From: an uncultured Muribaculaceae bacterium
GTDB taxonomy: Bacteria; Bacteroidota; Bacteroidia; Bacteroidales; Muribaculaceae
Assembly (NCBI GenBank): GCA_934590135.1
Contig: CAKTOT010000002.1
Coordinates: 28,592 to 92,591 of the forward strand
Direction of reading: 5' to 3'
DNA length: 64,000 bases
The stretch's first letter is position 1; each line of letters opens with the position of its first letter. The position numbers and the translations under genes are program-made. Under the pieces are notes generated by a model. It did not search any database. It saw only the letters and a program-made list of their open reading frames with translations, and was not told the DNA's origin. This document shows positions 8,740 to 16,935 of the stretch, piece by piece.

Positions 8740-10290
8740 ATGCCCAACGAATCAAATAACAACGGACACAGCCTCGGCGGCTCCTTGGGCGCCGGGATGA
8801 AGTCCGTATTAGGTGCCGGCGGTCGGCGCTATTACATTCTGGAGCACAAGACATCCACGGCCGGCCATCATGTCGGCGAGGCTCAGCGTATCATAGTCGA
8901 TTACATCGAAATGGGACGCGATGCCAAATGTCAGGTACGCTACGGCGAGGACTGCCCCACTGTCAGCCGCCGCCATGCCGCCATATCAAAGAGTGAAGAC
9001 GGCCTGACATGGCGCCTGACACCATTATCCCATACCAACGACACAATACTCAACGGCAAGAGCATCACCGCGCCGGTGCAGCTGCATAACGGCGACGAAA
9101 TACAATTGTCCACTGACGGACCGCGCCTTGGCTTCATCACTCCCGAGGGCAATCGGGGATTGGTACGCAGCATCGGACTATCGGCACGATTGGGCTTGTT
9201 CCGTCAGCAGGCGTTGCGCCCATATCGTCGCGCCATGATTGTCATCGGAGTGCTTATCGCGCTCCTTGCGGCAGCCGGTGTGTACTTCATTGTGCGTCAG
9301 CAAGGGTTGATACACGAGCAGCAGCAAGCTCTGGAACAGGCTCGTGCATCGTATACGCGCGAAAAAGCGGTTCAAGACTCCCTCATTGCGGCGCTTACGG
9401 CCGATAATGCCGCCCTGCGCGGCACCTTGGACCAACGTATGTCCGACCTTGACGCTATGGGACAAACCATAGACGGCACTTCCGTTGAGCCGGTGACTAT
9501 GGTGCCGCGCGGAGGAATGCCGCGCATAGCCACGCGCCGTTACGATAATAGTGACTTGGACCGCGCCTCGGCTTATGTGTACTATATCAGCGCCGTGGCT
9601 ATAGATGTGACGGACTCGGAAGGCAATGTGCGCCGAGTGCCGTTGGATGGCAGCGAGTCGCTGAGCGGATGGAGCGGCACTGGCTTTATGTTGCGCGACG
9701 GCCGATTTGTGACGGCGCGGCACGTCATTGAGTCGTGGCTGTTTTGGAACGATCAAGAGGGCCAGGACTTTACGCTCAATTTGCTGGCAAATAACGGTGG
9801 GGCCGTTGTCGCCCATTTCGTGGCTACTTCGCCCACGGGTCGCACTATGCGCTTCAATTCCACAATGTTCCATACCAACGGCTCGCACGACAGGCGTATG
9901 ACCACCGAAGACGGTGTTGTGGTCAGCCGTGCCAATACCGATGAAACCGACTACGCGTGGTTCAATGCCGGCGGTACCGGCCTGGACTTCGATACCGCAG
10001 CAAGCAGCAGCCTCGGACGCGGCACGCGCCTGACTATCTTGGGCTATCCCCTGGGCTTCGGCAGCAATAGTGATGGCGCCATACAACCGCTCTTGGGTAC
10101 GGCCACGGTCAGCGTCCCCGGACTGCGCGACGGCGTCATTTATACTACCGAGACGTCTTTGGAGCATGGCAATAGCGGTGGTCCCGTGTTCTATACCGAC
10201 GGCGACGGCAACTTGCGCGTGGTGGGTATCGTCAGCGCAATCGCCGGATCTTCGCTGGGGTTTATCGTGCCGTTATCGGCAGTAAGATGA
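8740..10290 (+). CDS. FHA domain - transmembrane - trypsin-like serine protease
   Basis: 516 aa. A cytoplasmic FHA domain (GRD at 59-61, SRRHA at 76-80, NGK near 105) is followed by one membrane helix at about 165-185, a short coiled coil at 190-240, and a periplasmic chymotrypsin-fold domain. The catalytic triad is readable: His328 in TARHVI, Asp404 in DETDYAWF, Ser479 in GNSGGP. Topology therefore places phosphothreonine sensing inside and proteolysis in the periplasm. It lies 102 bp after the kinase-FHA gene. The likely role is a protease gated by cytosolic phosphorylation; that regulation is inference, while the domains are plain in the sequence. Confidence 0.9.
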   Translation: MPNESNNNGHSLGGSLGAGMKSVLGAGGRRYYILEHKTSTAGHHVGEAQRIIVDYIEMGRDAKCQVRYGEDCPTVSRRHAAISKSEDGLTWRLTPLSHTNDTILNGKSITAPVQLHNGDEIQLSTDGPRLGFITPEGNRGLVRSIGLSARLGLFRQQALRPYRRAMIVIGVLIALLAAAGVYFIVRQQGLIHEQQQALEQARASYTREKAVQDSLIAALTADNAALRGTLDQRMSDLDAMGQTIDGTSVEPVTMVPRGGMPRIATRRYDNSDLDRASAYVYYISAVAIDVTDSEGNVRRVPLDGSESLSGWSGTGFMLRDGRFVTARHVIESWLFWNDQEGQDFTLNLLANNGGAVVAHFVATSPTGRTMRFNSTMFHTNGSHDRRMTTEDGVVVSRANTDETDYAWFNAGGTGLDFDTAASSSLGRGTRLTILGYPLGFGSNSDGAIQPLLGTATVSVPGLRDGVIYTTETSLEHGNSGGPVFYTDGDGNLRVVGIVSAIAGSSLGFIVPLSAVR

Positions 10291-10442
10291 CGAGGTAAGG
10301 CAAGGCGATACGGCCGAAATCCTCGTACGAAAACGCTGAAACCGGCGAAACATGCGACATTAAATCTAAGAGAGACAATATAACATATATCTCCTCACAA
10401 CAGGGATTTCTCTCCTCATACTACTCCTCAAATTTCAAAGAT

Positions 10443-11951
10443 ATGGACAAGAAACTCACACTCCAACTGGACAGCTATACCGATGCTGCCGGCAAATTCA
10501 AGCCCTCGGCGCCACGCCAAGGCAACGAGGACAGCAGCTTGCTGCTTGTATCCTCGGAGAATACGTCCGGATACAGGTCCTTCACCAACGGCGGCGCGCC
10601 TGACGGCACACTGACCATGGGACACGGCGGCGTGGTGATGGTAGTGGCTGACGGCATGGGCGGTATGAACGCTGGCGAAGTTGCATCGGCCATAGCCGTA
10701 GACACGGCAGCAAAGACTTTTGAAGGCGACCGATGGAAGCAGGCCGAAGATGCCGCCGCTCGCGGCCGTATGCTCGAAGATATTATATGCCGAGCCGACG
10801 CGGCGGTCAAGGACGATGCTTCGCACGATGACGAGCACGTCGGAATGGGCTCGACGATGATTATGGCGTGGCTGGTAGGCAACGAGCTTACTGTTACGTG
10901 GATAGGCGATAGTCGAGCATACTTGTATCGCCCCGGTACGGGCATACTTCCGCTGTCACGCGACCACTCGTATGTACAGGAATTGGCCAATCGCGGCGTG
11001 TTGACCTACGAAGAGACTTTCGGACATCCGCAGGGGAATATAGTCACGCGCAGCCTCGGCGACCCGAGTCAGTCGGCGCGTCCCGAGACTGCACAGTATA
11101 CAGTGGGTGACGGCGATATCATTATGCTGTGCAGCGACGGCCTCAGCGGTGTGCTGCGTGACCGTCCGCTCACTTCGGATGCCGCGACCCCGACGTTGGA
11201 GAGTGTTATATCGACCAATGCGCAGGATGTAGCCGCATGTCGCCGAGCACTGATGTCTGCTGCGCGCGAGGCCGAGTGGTATGACAATGTGACGGTGATG
11301 CTGTGCCGTGTATGCTCCGGCGCAGGGATGCCGCCGGCCGTTGGCGTGAACAAGACGCTTGAGACCGGTGCGACGATTACATCCTCAAAAGCAAGCAAGA
11401 ATATCACCAACGGCAAGACGCCGCGACGTCGCTATGTGCTGTCGGTTATAATATTTGCGATATTCTTTGTGGCCGGAGCCGCTGTTGCTATATATATTAA
11501 GTCCGACAAGGGAGCGGAAGCCGCACAGCCCAAGCCCGTGCCGACAAAAACAACGCCGGCCATTACGACGCCGCCCGATACGACAGACGTGCAGCATGTA
11601 CGCGGAACGCAGGCACTGCAGACACCGCACTCAGCGCAGCCGGTGCAGACACGACCCACAGCCGGACATGCGGTGAGCCGTGAGGCCAAGCCTGCGCAGC
11701 CGCAAAGGGCTCAACAGCCCGGCAGTAAGGTCCAGCAACCGGGTGGTAAAGAAAGCCAAGCCGTGCAGGACAAGATAAGACGGAACGCGACTCCGCATCA
11801 AGATTTGCCGGCCGAAAAAGCGAAGACCGAAGACAAAGCGAAGACCGATCGAAAGGCCAAGGCAGACCCGAAGCAAGACGCCAAGCCCGGCACAACCCCG
11901 CTTTCCGAGAATAGTAAAGATAAGGAAAACAAACAGAACAATATGATATGA
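10443..11951 (+). CDS. PP2C-family Ser/Thr phosphatase with membrane anchor
   Basis: 502 aa. PP2C/SpoIIE-like phosphatase motifs are seen in order: GNED near 30, VADGMGG at 68-74, GMGSTM, WIGDSRAYLY, TRSLGD and CSDGLSGVL, giving the metal-binding Asp residues. A single membrane helix (about 335-355) follows, then a 150-residue periplasmic tail rich in Pro, Gln, Lys and Ala, of low complexity and probably disordered. It should remove phosphates placed by the two neighbouring kinases. The stop overlaps the start of the next kinase gene (ATGA at 11948-11951), indicating translational coupling. Confidence 0.92.
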   Translation: MDKKLTLQLDSYTDAAGKFKPSAPRQGNEDSSLLLVSSENTSGYRSFTNGGAPDGTLTMGHGGVVMVVADGMGGMNAGEVASAIAVDTAAKTFEGDRWKQAEDAAARGRMLEDIICRADAAVKDDASHDDEHVGMGSTMIMAWLVGNELTVTWIGDSRAYLYRPGTGILPLSRDHSYVQELANRGVLTYEETFGHPQGNIVTRSLGDPSQSARPETAQYTVGDGDIIMLCSDGLSGVLRDRPLTSDAATPTLESVISTNAQDVAACRRALMSAAREAEWYDNVTVMLCRVCSGAGMPPAVGVNKTLETGATITSSKASKNITNGKTPRRRYVLSVIIFAIFFVAGAAVAIYIKSDKGAEAAQPKPVPTKTTPAITTPPDTTDVQHVRGTQALQTPHSAQPVQTRPTAGHAVSREAKPAQPQRAQQPGSKVQQPGGKESQAVQDKIRRNATPHQDLPAEKAKTEDKAKTDRKAKADPKQDAKPGTTPLSENSKDKENKQNNMI

Positions 11952-13747
11952 GCACGCCCGAATTAAAACCGAATATGATTATAGCCGACCGCTACATACT
12001 CAAGGAATGCAAAGGTAGTGGCAGTTTCGGCGAAGTTTGGGAGGCCGAAGACCGCGAATTGGGCCTGAATGTAGCCATAAAACTATATATATCGTTGGAT
12101 CAAAACGGTCAGAGCGAGTTTAAGGAAGAATATAAGGTAGCTTACGGCCTGAGCCATGAAAACCTGCTGACACCGCAGTACTACGGCATCTGGGAACATC
12201 GACCGTACTTGATTATGAAATATTGCGAAAAAGGCAATGCCTCCGCTCTGGCCGGTAAGGCCGATGAGGCAACGATATGGCGCTTCATACACGATGTGTC
12301 GGCCGGTCTCCGCTATTTGCACGCACAGGAGCCTCCGATAGTGCATCAGGATATCAAGCCCGAGAATATATTGTGTGATGACCAAGGGCGATTTCTGATT
12401 ACGGATTTTGGCATAAGCCGCAAGATGCGCAACACTATGCGCAAGCAATCGCAGCGCGTCAGCTCGTCCGGCGCTATACCATATATGGGACCCGAACGTT
12501 TTGCCTCCAATCCGGTTACGGTCAATGCCAGCGATATATGGTCTTTGGGCGTATCCGCCTACGAATTGACAATGGGCGACCTGCCGTTTATGGGGCAGGG
12601 CGGCGCAATGCTCAAGGCCGGCGCCGAATTGCCTAATATTGATACGGAAAAATTCTCCAAAGATTTGAACGATGTTATCCGTGCCTGTCTTGCCAAAGAT
12701 CCATGGGATCGACCCACAGCCGAGCGTCTCGAAAAATATACGGCAGCACGTCTGTCCGGTGATATGACGCCTTGGAGCAGCGATGCCGAGCAGCCTCAAT
12801 CAACAGTACGCGTGGACAATGAACAGACCATACGCGAGGGTGGCGACATCGGCGCCACCATACCGGCCGGAACCATGCCGCAGCACAAGACTCCGTCGGC
12901 CAAGGAGGTCATAGAGAATGAAATGAAAATCGGCAAATCTCGAAAAATGATGCTTGTCAGCATTATAGCTGTCGTTGTCGTTGTAGCCGTAGGCGCCGTA
13001 GCCGCGTGGTACTTTATCTTCAAAAATGACAAAAAAGTCGGTGTCACAGACGCGCAAGCCGCTCCCGTGGTCGAACTCTTCGACAAATTGAATGCTTCGG
13101 CATCGCGTGACATAGCCGAGGCCACCAATGACGAATATGAGCCTTTGTTGTCTGCCGCTTCGAGGATAGACTCGCTGGGGGTGCTCATCGAGGACAATCG
13201 TTTTATGAAAGATTCGCTCCCGGCATTGGAAAAACTTGTGGCCGCGTACAACGACAAGGCCGAGCCGGCCATAGACGCATGGTTGCGCGCTGCAAATACC
13301 CAGTACGAAATAGCCGAAGACCTTCCGGCCGCCATCGAGTACTACAATATTGCATCGAGCCTGTATCTGCGTGTACCGGATTGTGTAACCGCCTCGTCCG
13401 AGACGACCAATCGCGCATACGAGGCCGTCAGCGCTTTGGCGCAGACTACGCAGTGCCCGGCCGTATATATGGCCGTGACCAAATGCAGCCTATCGGCCGA
13501 CGGACGCTCTGTCGAAGTCGAGTATAACGGACTGACGACACGAATGATAAACGATGTGTCCATACACTATGTGCTATATGACCGCACTACAGGGGACGTG
13601 ACACAACCGCTGGACCAAGGCGATGCAGTCGTTTCGATAGAGCCCGGCGTCGGTCATAAGCTTGTGATAGACGTACCCGAAGGCACCGCGGCCTCTGCTA
13701 TATCAATGAGCGCCGCCGGAAAGGTGTTCTACAATACCAAGCCCTGA
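11948..13747 (+). CDS. Membrane Ser/Thr protein kinase with periplasmic domain
   Basis: 599 aa. N-terminal Hanks kinase: GSGSFGEV loop at 23-30, Lys45, catalytic loop HQDIKPEN at 133-140, DFG at 153-155, GPERF. The HRD Arg is replaced by Gln, so this is a non-RD kinase whose activation may not need activation-loop phosphorylation; the Asp is kept. A membrane helix lies at about 337-358, followed by a 240-residue periplasmic region of helical repeats and a final beta-rich domain (to 599). The start overlaps the phosphatase gene by four bases. The likely role is a transmembrane sensor kinase opposed by the upstream PP2C. Confidence 0.92.
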   Translation: MSTPELKPNMIIADRYILKECKGSGSFGEVWEAEDRELGLNVAIKLYISLDQNGQSEFKEEYKVAYGLSHENLLTPQYYGIWEHRPYLIMKYCEKGNASALAGKADEATIWRFIHDVSAGLRYLHAQEPPIVHQDIKPENILCDDQGRFLITDFGISRKMRNTMRKQSQRVSSSGAIPYMGPERFASNPVTVNASDIWSLGVSAYELTMGDLPFMGQGGAMLKAGAELPNIDTEKFSKDLNDVIRACLAKDPWDRPTAERLEKYTAARLSGDMTPWSSDAEQPQSTVRVDNEQTIREGGDIGATIPAGTMPQHKTPSAKEVIENEMKIGKSRKMMLVSIIAVVVVVAVGAVAAWYFIFKNDKKVGVTDAQAAPVVELFDKLNASASRDIAEATNDEYEPLLSAASRIDSLGVLIEDNRFMKDSLPALEKLVAAYNDKAEPAIDAWLRAANTQYEIAEDLPAAIEYYNIASSLYLRVPDCVTASSETTNRAYEAVSALAQTTQCPAVYMAVTKCSLSADGRSVEVEYNGLTTRMINDVSIHYVLYDRTTGDVTQPLDQGDAVVSIEPGVGHKLVIDVPEGTAASAISMSAAGKVFYNTKP

Positions 13748-13881
13748 AATGCGGTAGATGCCGTGACGAGTTTATTCCCGTTTAGTGAAAAGGATGTAGC
13801 ACATCACCTTCCGCCATCTCGTATAAAAGAATGATTCAATCTTGCATAAAATAAACAACTTAATATTATACAGTACATATA

Positions 13882-15819
13882 ATGAAAAGACTAACAACTC
13901 TACTCCTCGCGAGTCTGATGTGCATAGGCGGTGCCTTGGCCGGAGTCAATCGCACCCTTATTGCCGCTCAGTCGCTGTTGACCACGGCATCAACCGTACA
14001 GCAGTACCAGAATGCTAAAAAGAAATTCCAGGCTGCCAAAAGCGATCCGGGATATGTTGCTTCGGAACACGACCGTAGTATCAATGCCGGTATCAGTAAG
14101 TGCAACAGCGCCATAGCCGCCGCTTCCAAGAATAATAGCAGTACGACCAAGCCCCGAAGCACGAACACGCGTCCTTCCTCGGGAAGCAAGCGCAACAATA
14201 CGTCCGCATCATCAGCCAATGTCGAAATCACCGGATTGATTATTGCAAATCTTGATGATAATAACGACTTTATAGGTGAGGTCAACGGTCCGTTATATGT
14301 GGATGATATAAACAAACTGTATATAGCCTGCACCGTTACACCGCTCAAAAAAACGGTAACCAAGACACTTCGCGTCAAACTTATCAAACCCGACGGCAAC
14401 GTCTTTCGCGAAATGGGAAAGACTGCACCTGCCGGATATTCGAGCGAAGAAAAAGTGACAATAAATTCCGGCGAGAGCAATTTCCTGCCCGATCGCATAT
14501 ACGGACGCGGACGCGGTAACGAATTCCAGGCCGGCACATACACCTATGAGGCGTATATGGATGGCCGTAAGGTGTATACCACGACCTTTGATATTGAGCG
14601 CGGCAGCGCCGGTTCCGGCGCCGGTATGACGACCGATACAACAACCCGTCCGAGCTCCTCCGGGGCATCCGCAACGATTTTGGAATCTCGCATAGGAGAA
14701 GCCGAGCAGGACGGACAGCGTTGCTTCGCCGTTTCGCTTGATTTCAGTGTCGAGAACAGTAAAGGAAAGACAATCAAAGCTTTTGCTATTGTCAAGGACG
14801 GCGATTCATACTATCTTTACAATGACAAGATTGTCGGCACTGTGGACGAAAGTGTACCTGAGTATGAGAGTACTAAGTTTACGAACGTAAATCTGTATAT
14901 TCCGCTGAACCAGCTGGGTAAATACCGCAATAGTGTGATTAATGTCGAGGTCTCAATCGATGATGCTGATGGCAACACCATGGCTAAGAAGAATATTGCA
15001 TATGCGTTCAATGGTCAGCGAGCCGGATTTATAGACTTTGTCAATTTTACGGATAATGTCGAGCATAACGGCGAGACATGCCTTAAGGCCGATATAGGAT
15101 ATACGGTGCAAAACTGCAAGGGGCGTAAAGTCAACTGCTATATATTTGCGCTGGATGACAGTGGAAGTTTTGCGAAACTCGATGGCTCGCCTATTGCCGA
15201 CCTCGAGATGACAAGTGTGGATTACGATATTAATACCGTTACGAGCACCGAGTTGTATATTCCGCACAGCAAGCTGCGTGGTGCCGGATTGATGGGACGT
15301 AAAGTGCAATTCCGTGTCATCATTGATGATGACGAAACACGCGAAGACATTATCACCGATGTTTATGGCTGCAATGTCGGCGGCTCCTCCACCGGCACGT
15401 CTGCCGGCTCGATGTACGACAGCCGCGGGACTTCGAGCTCCGGTACGACACCTTCGGCCGAGATTAAGCGCGTGAATTTGAAGCAGAACACCACGGCGCA
15501 AGGCAAGGATAGCGCTATCGTGACCATAGACTTTGATGTGGAGAACTGCCATGGCAAGCGCGTCGGCCTGTTTGTATGGATATACGATGAGGACGGCAAT
15601 TGCCCCAAGCGAGCCACCGACTCCGAATCCGCTATGCTTTACGGCCGAGTTGCCGAGCCACAAAGCAATAGCGTAGCCTATAATGATGCGGAGATTTATA
15701 TTCCCACAGCGGACCTTCGTCCTTATCGCGGACGCACAATGACGCTTTGCGTTGAGGTTGACAACCGCGACACCGGCGAGACCATCAAGAAAGAAAACTA
15801 CACTTTTACAGTCGAGTAA
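13882..15819 (+). CDS. Secreted protein with repeated beta-sandwich domains
   Basis: 645 aa with a signal peptide (MKRLTTLLLASLMCIGGALA). A short helical region and a Ser/Thr/Asn-rich linker (about 75-108) lead into four beta-rich modules. The last three share a recurring pattern: 'VEN(S/C)xGK(x)V' followed about 35 residues later by 'xxxLYIPxxxL' (near residues 288, 410 and 556), so they are internal duplicates. No catalytic motif is seen. It is the last gene of the kinase cluster, 134 bp after the membrane kinase. It may be the extracytoplasmic partner or ligand of the kinase or protease; this is inference from position only. Confidence 0.78.
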   Translation: MKRLTTLLLASLMCIGGALAGVNRTLIAAQSLLTTASTVQQYQNAKKKFQAAKSDPGYVASEHDRSINAGISKCNSAIAAASKNNSSTTKPRSTNTRPSSGSKRNNTSASSANVEITGLIIANLDDNNDFIGEVNGPLYVDDINKLYIACTVTPLKKTVTKTLRVKLIKPDGNVFREMGKTAPAGYSSEEKVTINSGESNFLPDRIYGRGRGNEFQAGTYTYEAYMDGRKVYTTTFDIERGSAGSGAGMTTDTTTRPSSSGASATILESRIGEAEQDGQRCFAVSLDFSVENSKGKTIKAFAIVKDGDSYYLYNDKIVGTVDESVPEYESTKFTNVNLYIPLNQLGKYRNSVINVEVSIDDADGNTMAKKNIAYAFNGQRAGFIDFVNFTDNVEHNGETCLKADIGYTVQNCKGRKVNCYIFALDDSGSFAKLDGSPIADLEMTSVDYDINTVTSTELYIPHSKLRGAGLMGRKVQFRVIIDDDETREDIITDVYGCNVGGSSTGTSAGSMYDSRGTSSSGTTPSAEIKRVNLKQNTTAQGKDSAIVTIDFDVENCHGKRVGLFVWIYDEDGNCPKRATDSESAMLYGRVAEPQSNSVAYNDAEIYIPTADLRPYRGRTMTLCVEVDNRDTGETIKKENYTFTVE

Positions 15820-15834
15820 GGATTTACCTCGTCA

Positions 15835-15897
15835 GGTTTGGATGATTCATCAACCGGTTTGGCTGATTCGCTATCAAGTTAGGCTATTTTGTCAGAG
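15835..15897 (+). repeat. Degenerate 21-bp tandem repeat, three units
   Basis: Three imperfect units with period 21 begin at 15835, 15856 and 15877, each like GGTTTGGnTGATTC in its first part. They lie just after the secreted-protein stop codon and code for nothing obvious. Confidence 0.4.
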
Positions 15898-16137
15898 AGA
15901 AGGGCGAGTCACCACCGAGTAGGGTGATTGGCCGCAGGGTAATATTCCGACGCGGCTTGAAAGTCACGCTTAGACCCCGCACAAGTGTGCACAAAGGGCC
16001 TGATAGCCTGTTTTAACATCCGCGAGCGGCGTAAACTTTCGCGCGAGGGTGTAACAAAAAATGGTACAGGCGGAAGGATTAACGATATTTAACACAACTT
16101 TTTTGTCAAGTAGCATTTACGTTTAAGAATAATAGCG

Positions 16138-16145
16138 TATCTTTG
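16138..16145 (+). promoter_or_regulatory. -7 promoter element of the predicted small RNA
   Basis: TATCTTTG, a perfect TAnnTTTG element, ends five bases before the expected transcription start near 16149. The -33 side is only partly matched (TTTA at 16116-16119). Confidence 0.55.
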
Positions 16146-16147
16146 CA

Positions 16148-16286
16148 GTGGATAAGAACATCCACAAGTGATTGATAATTTGTTTGAGTTAAAAGAAATT
16201 CGAAGGTCCTTAAATCCAAAAAACCACGACTTGTAAAGAGATTACAAGTATTGCATAGCCGTCAGTTGCTGAAACTGGCGGCTTTT
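16148..16286 (+). ncRNA. Predicted structured small RNA, unknown family
   Basis: About 138 nt. It starts at the position expected from the -7 element. Three hairpins are readable: GTGGAT/ATCCAC (16148-16153 with 16160-16165), ACTTGTA/TACAAGT (16229-16235 with 16243-16249), and a terminator stem (16257-16265 with 16275-16283, one G-U pair) followed by TTTT with one C interruption absent. The long middle part (16166-16228) is A/U-rich and could be single-stranded or contact a target. No ORF of note overlaps it on this strand. I do not recognise the family; it is too short and wrongly shaped for tmRNA or RNase P. Confidence 0.6.
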
Positions 16287-16935
16287 GCTATCCTTATAGA
16301 AGGAAGAAGCGCCGGGATGGCGTCTCTGTATGGGCCGTCGGATACGAATAGGACAAATAAGACAAATCGGATGCGAATCGGACGAATTGAAAAATATCAT
16401 ATATGGTGAGACGCTGTTGACGATAGCGAGTGCTATACGTAAGGGATGATAATCCGGGATAAGCATAGACATGTAATCGGTGGAGACCGAATGCTCGAAT
16501 GCTTCATCTTTGGGGTAACAATAAGGATAAAACCGAGGGCAAATGTTAAAAACGGGAGTTGCGGCGGCAATAATATATGTTTTACAACATATTATGCTGC
16601 TATTTGCAAATAAATGTGTAATTTTGACGTCCAATTCCGCTGAGATGTGCGATGCCCGGCAGGGTTTCGTGCAATGCTTGTTTTCCCTCTTAAGGTGAAG
16701 ACGGGCATTTGGGTGTATGATATAGAGCTGTCACACTCGGTCTTGTTTGCGGAAGCACGATGGGCGAGCACACTCGATGCATACGTTTTCAACTTCGACA
16801 TTGACGGGGTGGGGCGATGCGTGCGAGAGCGAAACCATCCGAACCCTAAAACCACAGGTCTGGGACGTGTCCCGCGGCCGCAAACTACATTTCATTATAT
16901 AGACAACATAAATTATTAAAACCTAATAACACCTT
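16287..16935. other. Gap before the TonB receptor operon, possible conserved element
   Basis: No credible gene is seen. Segment 16600-16860 is open in one frame on each strand, and a -7-like TAATTTTG lies at 16619-16626. This could be an untranslated leader or a dispersed DNA element; nothing firmer can be said. Confidence 0.4.

Noticed and set aside
9178..10167. 329-codon frame antisense to the FHA-protease gene
   Set aside because: The sense strand has the complete protease triad; the antisense frame has no features.
16242..16634. 130-codon minus-strand ORF in the gap after the kinase cluster
   Set aside because: It overlaps the predicted small RNA and terminator and has no start signals or family features.
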